A model generated the notes under the pieces. The model did not search any database. It saw only the letters and a list, made by a program, of their open reading frames with translations, and was not told where the DNA came from. Positions 63,083 through 64,000 of a stretch of DNA of 64,000 nucleotides are shown here, piece by piece (the stretch's first letter is position 1; the number at the start of each line of letters is the position of its first letter). The stretch is from Pseudomonas guariconensis (lineage in GTDB: Bacteria > Pseudomonadota > Gammaproteobacteria > Pseudomonadales > Pseudomonadaceae): positions 248,001 to 312,000 of the forward strand of contig NZ_JAMYBK010000002.1 in assembly GCF_024127895.1 (NCBI RefSeq), in the 5' to 3' direction. A program made the translations under genes and the position numbers.

Positions 63083-64000
63083 AGGCGTTTTTCAGTTTTG
63101 TCATTCGCTGGGTGATCCCGGTACTGGGCCTGCTGGCCCTGAGCCTGATCATCTGGTTCGTCGGCCCGCTGCTCGACTGGCTGGTGCCGGCCGCACCGCG
63201 CTGGGTGCTGATCGTCCTGCTGTTCGCGGCGTGGATCGCCTACCGTGTCTGGCGCATCGTCCAGGCCCGTCGCCAGGCAGCCAAGGTGATGGAAAGCCTG
63301 GCCGCCGAGACCGCCCCAGACCCGGCCAGCGTAGCCACCGCCGAGGAGCTGGCGACCCTGCGCCAGCGCATGGACGAGGCCCTGGCCCTGCTGAAGAAAG
63401 CGCGCCTGGGCGGCGACGAGCGGCGCAACCTGTACGAGCTGCCGTGGTACGTGATCATCGGCCCGCCCGGCTCGGGCAAGACCACCGCGCTGGTCAACTC
63501 CGGCCTGCACTTCCCCCTGGCGGCGCAGATGGGCGCCGGGGCGATCCGGGGCGTAGGCGGCACGCGCAACTGCGACTGGTGGTTCACCGATCAGGCTGTG
63601 CTGCTCGACACCGCCGGGCGCTACACCACCCAGGACAGCCATGCCCAGGTGGACAAGGCGGCCTGGCTGGGCTTTCTCGACCTGCTCAAGAGCCAGCGCT
63701 CGCGTCGGCCGATCGATGGCGCGTTCATCGCCATCAGCCTGTCCGACCTGCTGCTGTGCAGCGATGCCGAGCGCGCCGCCCACGCCGTGGCGATCCGCAC
63801 GCGTATCCAGGAGCTGTACACCCAGTTGGGCGTGCGCTTCCCGATCTACCTGATGCTGACCAAGCTCGACCTGCTGCCGGGCTTCATGGAGTTCTTCGAC
63901 AACCTGGGCAAGGAAGAACGTGCTCAGGTCTGGGGCATGACCTTCCCCCTGGACGACGGCCAGCAAGGCGATGGCCCGCTGGCCCAGTTCAGCGGCGAGT
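63079..64000 (+). CDS. tssM: T6SS inner-membrane ATPase-like protein TssM, cut by the right edge
   Basis: Only the first 307 residues are in the window; TssM (IcmF) is usually about 1100-1250. The GTG at 63079 begins (M)KAFFSFVIRWVIPVLGLL and overlaps the tssL stop by four bases. Two transmembrane helices (about 7-28 and 41-58) are followed by the cytoplasmic domain with Walker A GPPGSGKT at 128-135 and the switch-like LLDTAGRY. TssM spans the inner membrane and reaches TssJ at the outer membrane. The frame is open to base 64000. Confidence 0.96.
   Translation, partial: MKAFFSFVIRWVIPVLGLLALSLIIWFVGPLLDWLVPAAPRWVLIVLLFAAWIAYRVWRIVQARRQAAKVMESLAAETAPDPASVATAEELATLRQRMDEALALLKKARLGGDERRNLYELPWYVIIGPPGSGKTTALVNSGLHFPLAAQMGAGAIRGVGGTRNCDWWFTDQAVLLDTAGRYTTQDSHAQVDKAAWLGFLDLLKSQRSRRPIDGAFIAISLSDLLLCSDAERAAHAVAIRTRIQELYTQLGVRFPIYLMLTKLDLLPGFMEFFDNLGKEERAQVWGMTFPLDDGQQGDGPLAQFSGE

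Overview
The window is a high-GC, gene-dense stretch of a Pseudomonas chromosome, most likely from the P. putida group. The gene order tex, ompR/envZ, rimK, hslR, PAP2 phosphatase, hslO, pckA matches, from memory, the same neighbourhood in P. aeruginosa and P. putida. Pseudomonas-type REP elements, an OprD-family porin and an agmatine deiminase close in length to the P. aeruginosa enzyme agree with this. No tRNA, rRNA, CRISPR array or insertion sequence was seen.

Layout. (1) 1-2236: the 5' part of a large minus-strand gene that runs off the left edge and resembles the dermonecrotic-toxin-like (DUF6543) proteins of Pseudomonas. (2) 2315-15288: a housekeeping block with gshA and a coupled TetR regulator, a thioesterase, tex, the ompR-envZ two-component system, rimB-rimK, hslR, a PAP2 phosphatase, the redox chaperone hslO and pckA. 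(3) 15289-24619: small genes, including the wreck of a RelE-type toxin-antitoxin pair, a glycine-zipper protein, fdhD, a Kbp-like BON-LysM protein, yrfG, nudE, cysQ, two thioesterases and a DctB/DctD-like sensor and sigma54 activator. (4) 24655-28008: a four-gene dTDP-L-rhamnose operon. (5) 28199-38583: a fused kinase/PLP lyase, aguA, a TonB siderophore receptor under a likely Fur box, an OprQ-like porin and an FMN glutamate-synthase-like protein. (6) 38906-64000: a type VI secretion system (T6SS), truncated at the right edge inside tssM.

The T6SS is two divergent arms around a 396-base control region. The leftward arm reads tssA, tssB, tssC, hcp, a Tae4-type amidase with a lipoprotein immunity gene, tssE, tssF, tssG, clpV, vgrG, an Eag chaperone and a 1464-residue RHS effector. 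Behind the RHS gene come a small putative immunity gene and an ankyrin-SUFU protein. The rightward arm reads tagH (FHA), tssJ, tssK, tssL, tssM. All thirteen core Tss components are represented. The cluster carries two effector modules: a periplasmic peptidoglycan amidase, and an RHS protein with a prePAAR motif whose C-terminal tip of about 135 residues belongs to no toxin family I recognise. That tip and the two proteins behind it are the best candidates for something undescribed.

Several intergenic regions carry RNA structure. There is a terminator-like hairpin between ompR and envZ, a promoter followed by a terminator ahead of the oprQ-like gene, competing hairpins ahead of pckA, and a REP hairpin plus a terminator bracketing hcp. 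Most gene pairs inside operons overlap by 1-4 bases. All functional calls rest on reading the sequence and on remembered family features; no database search was run.
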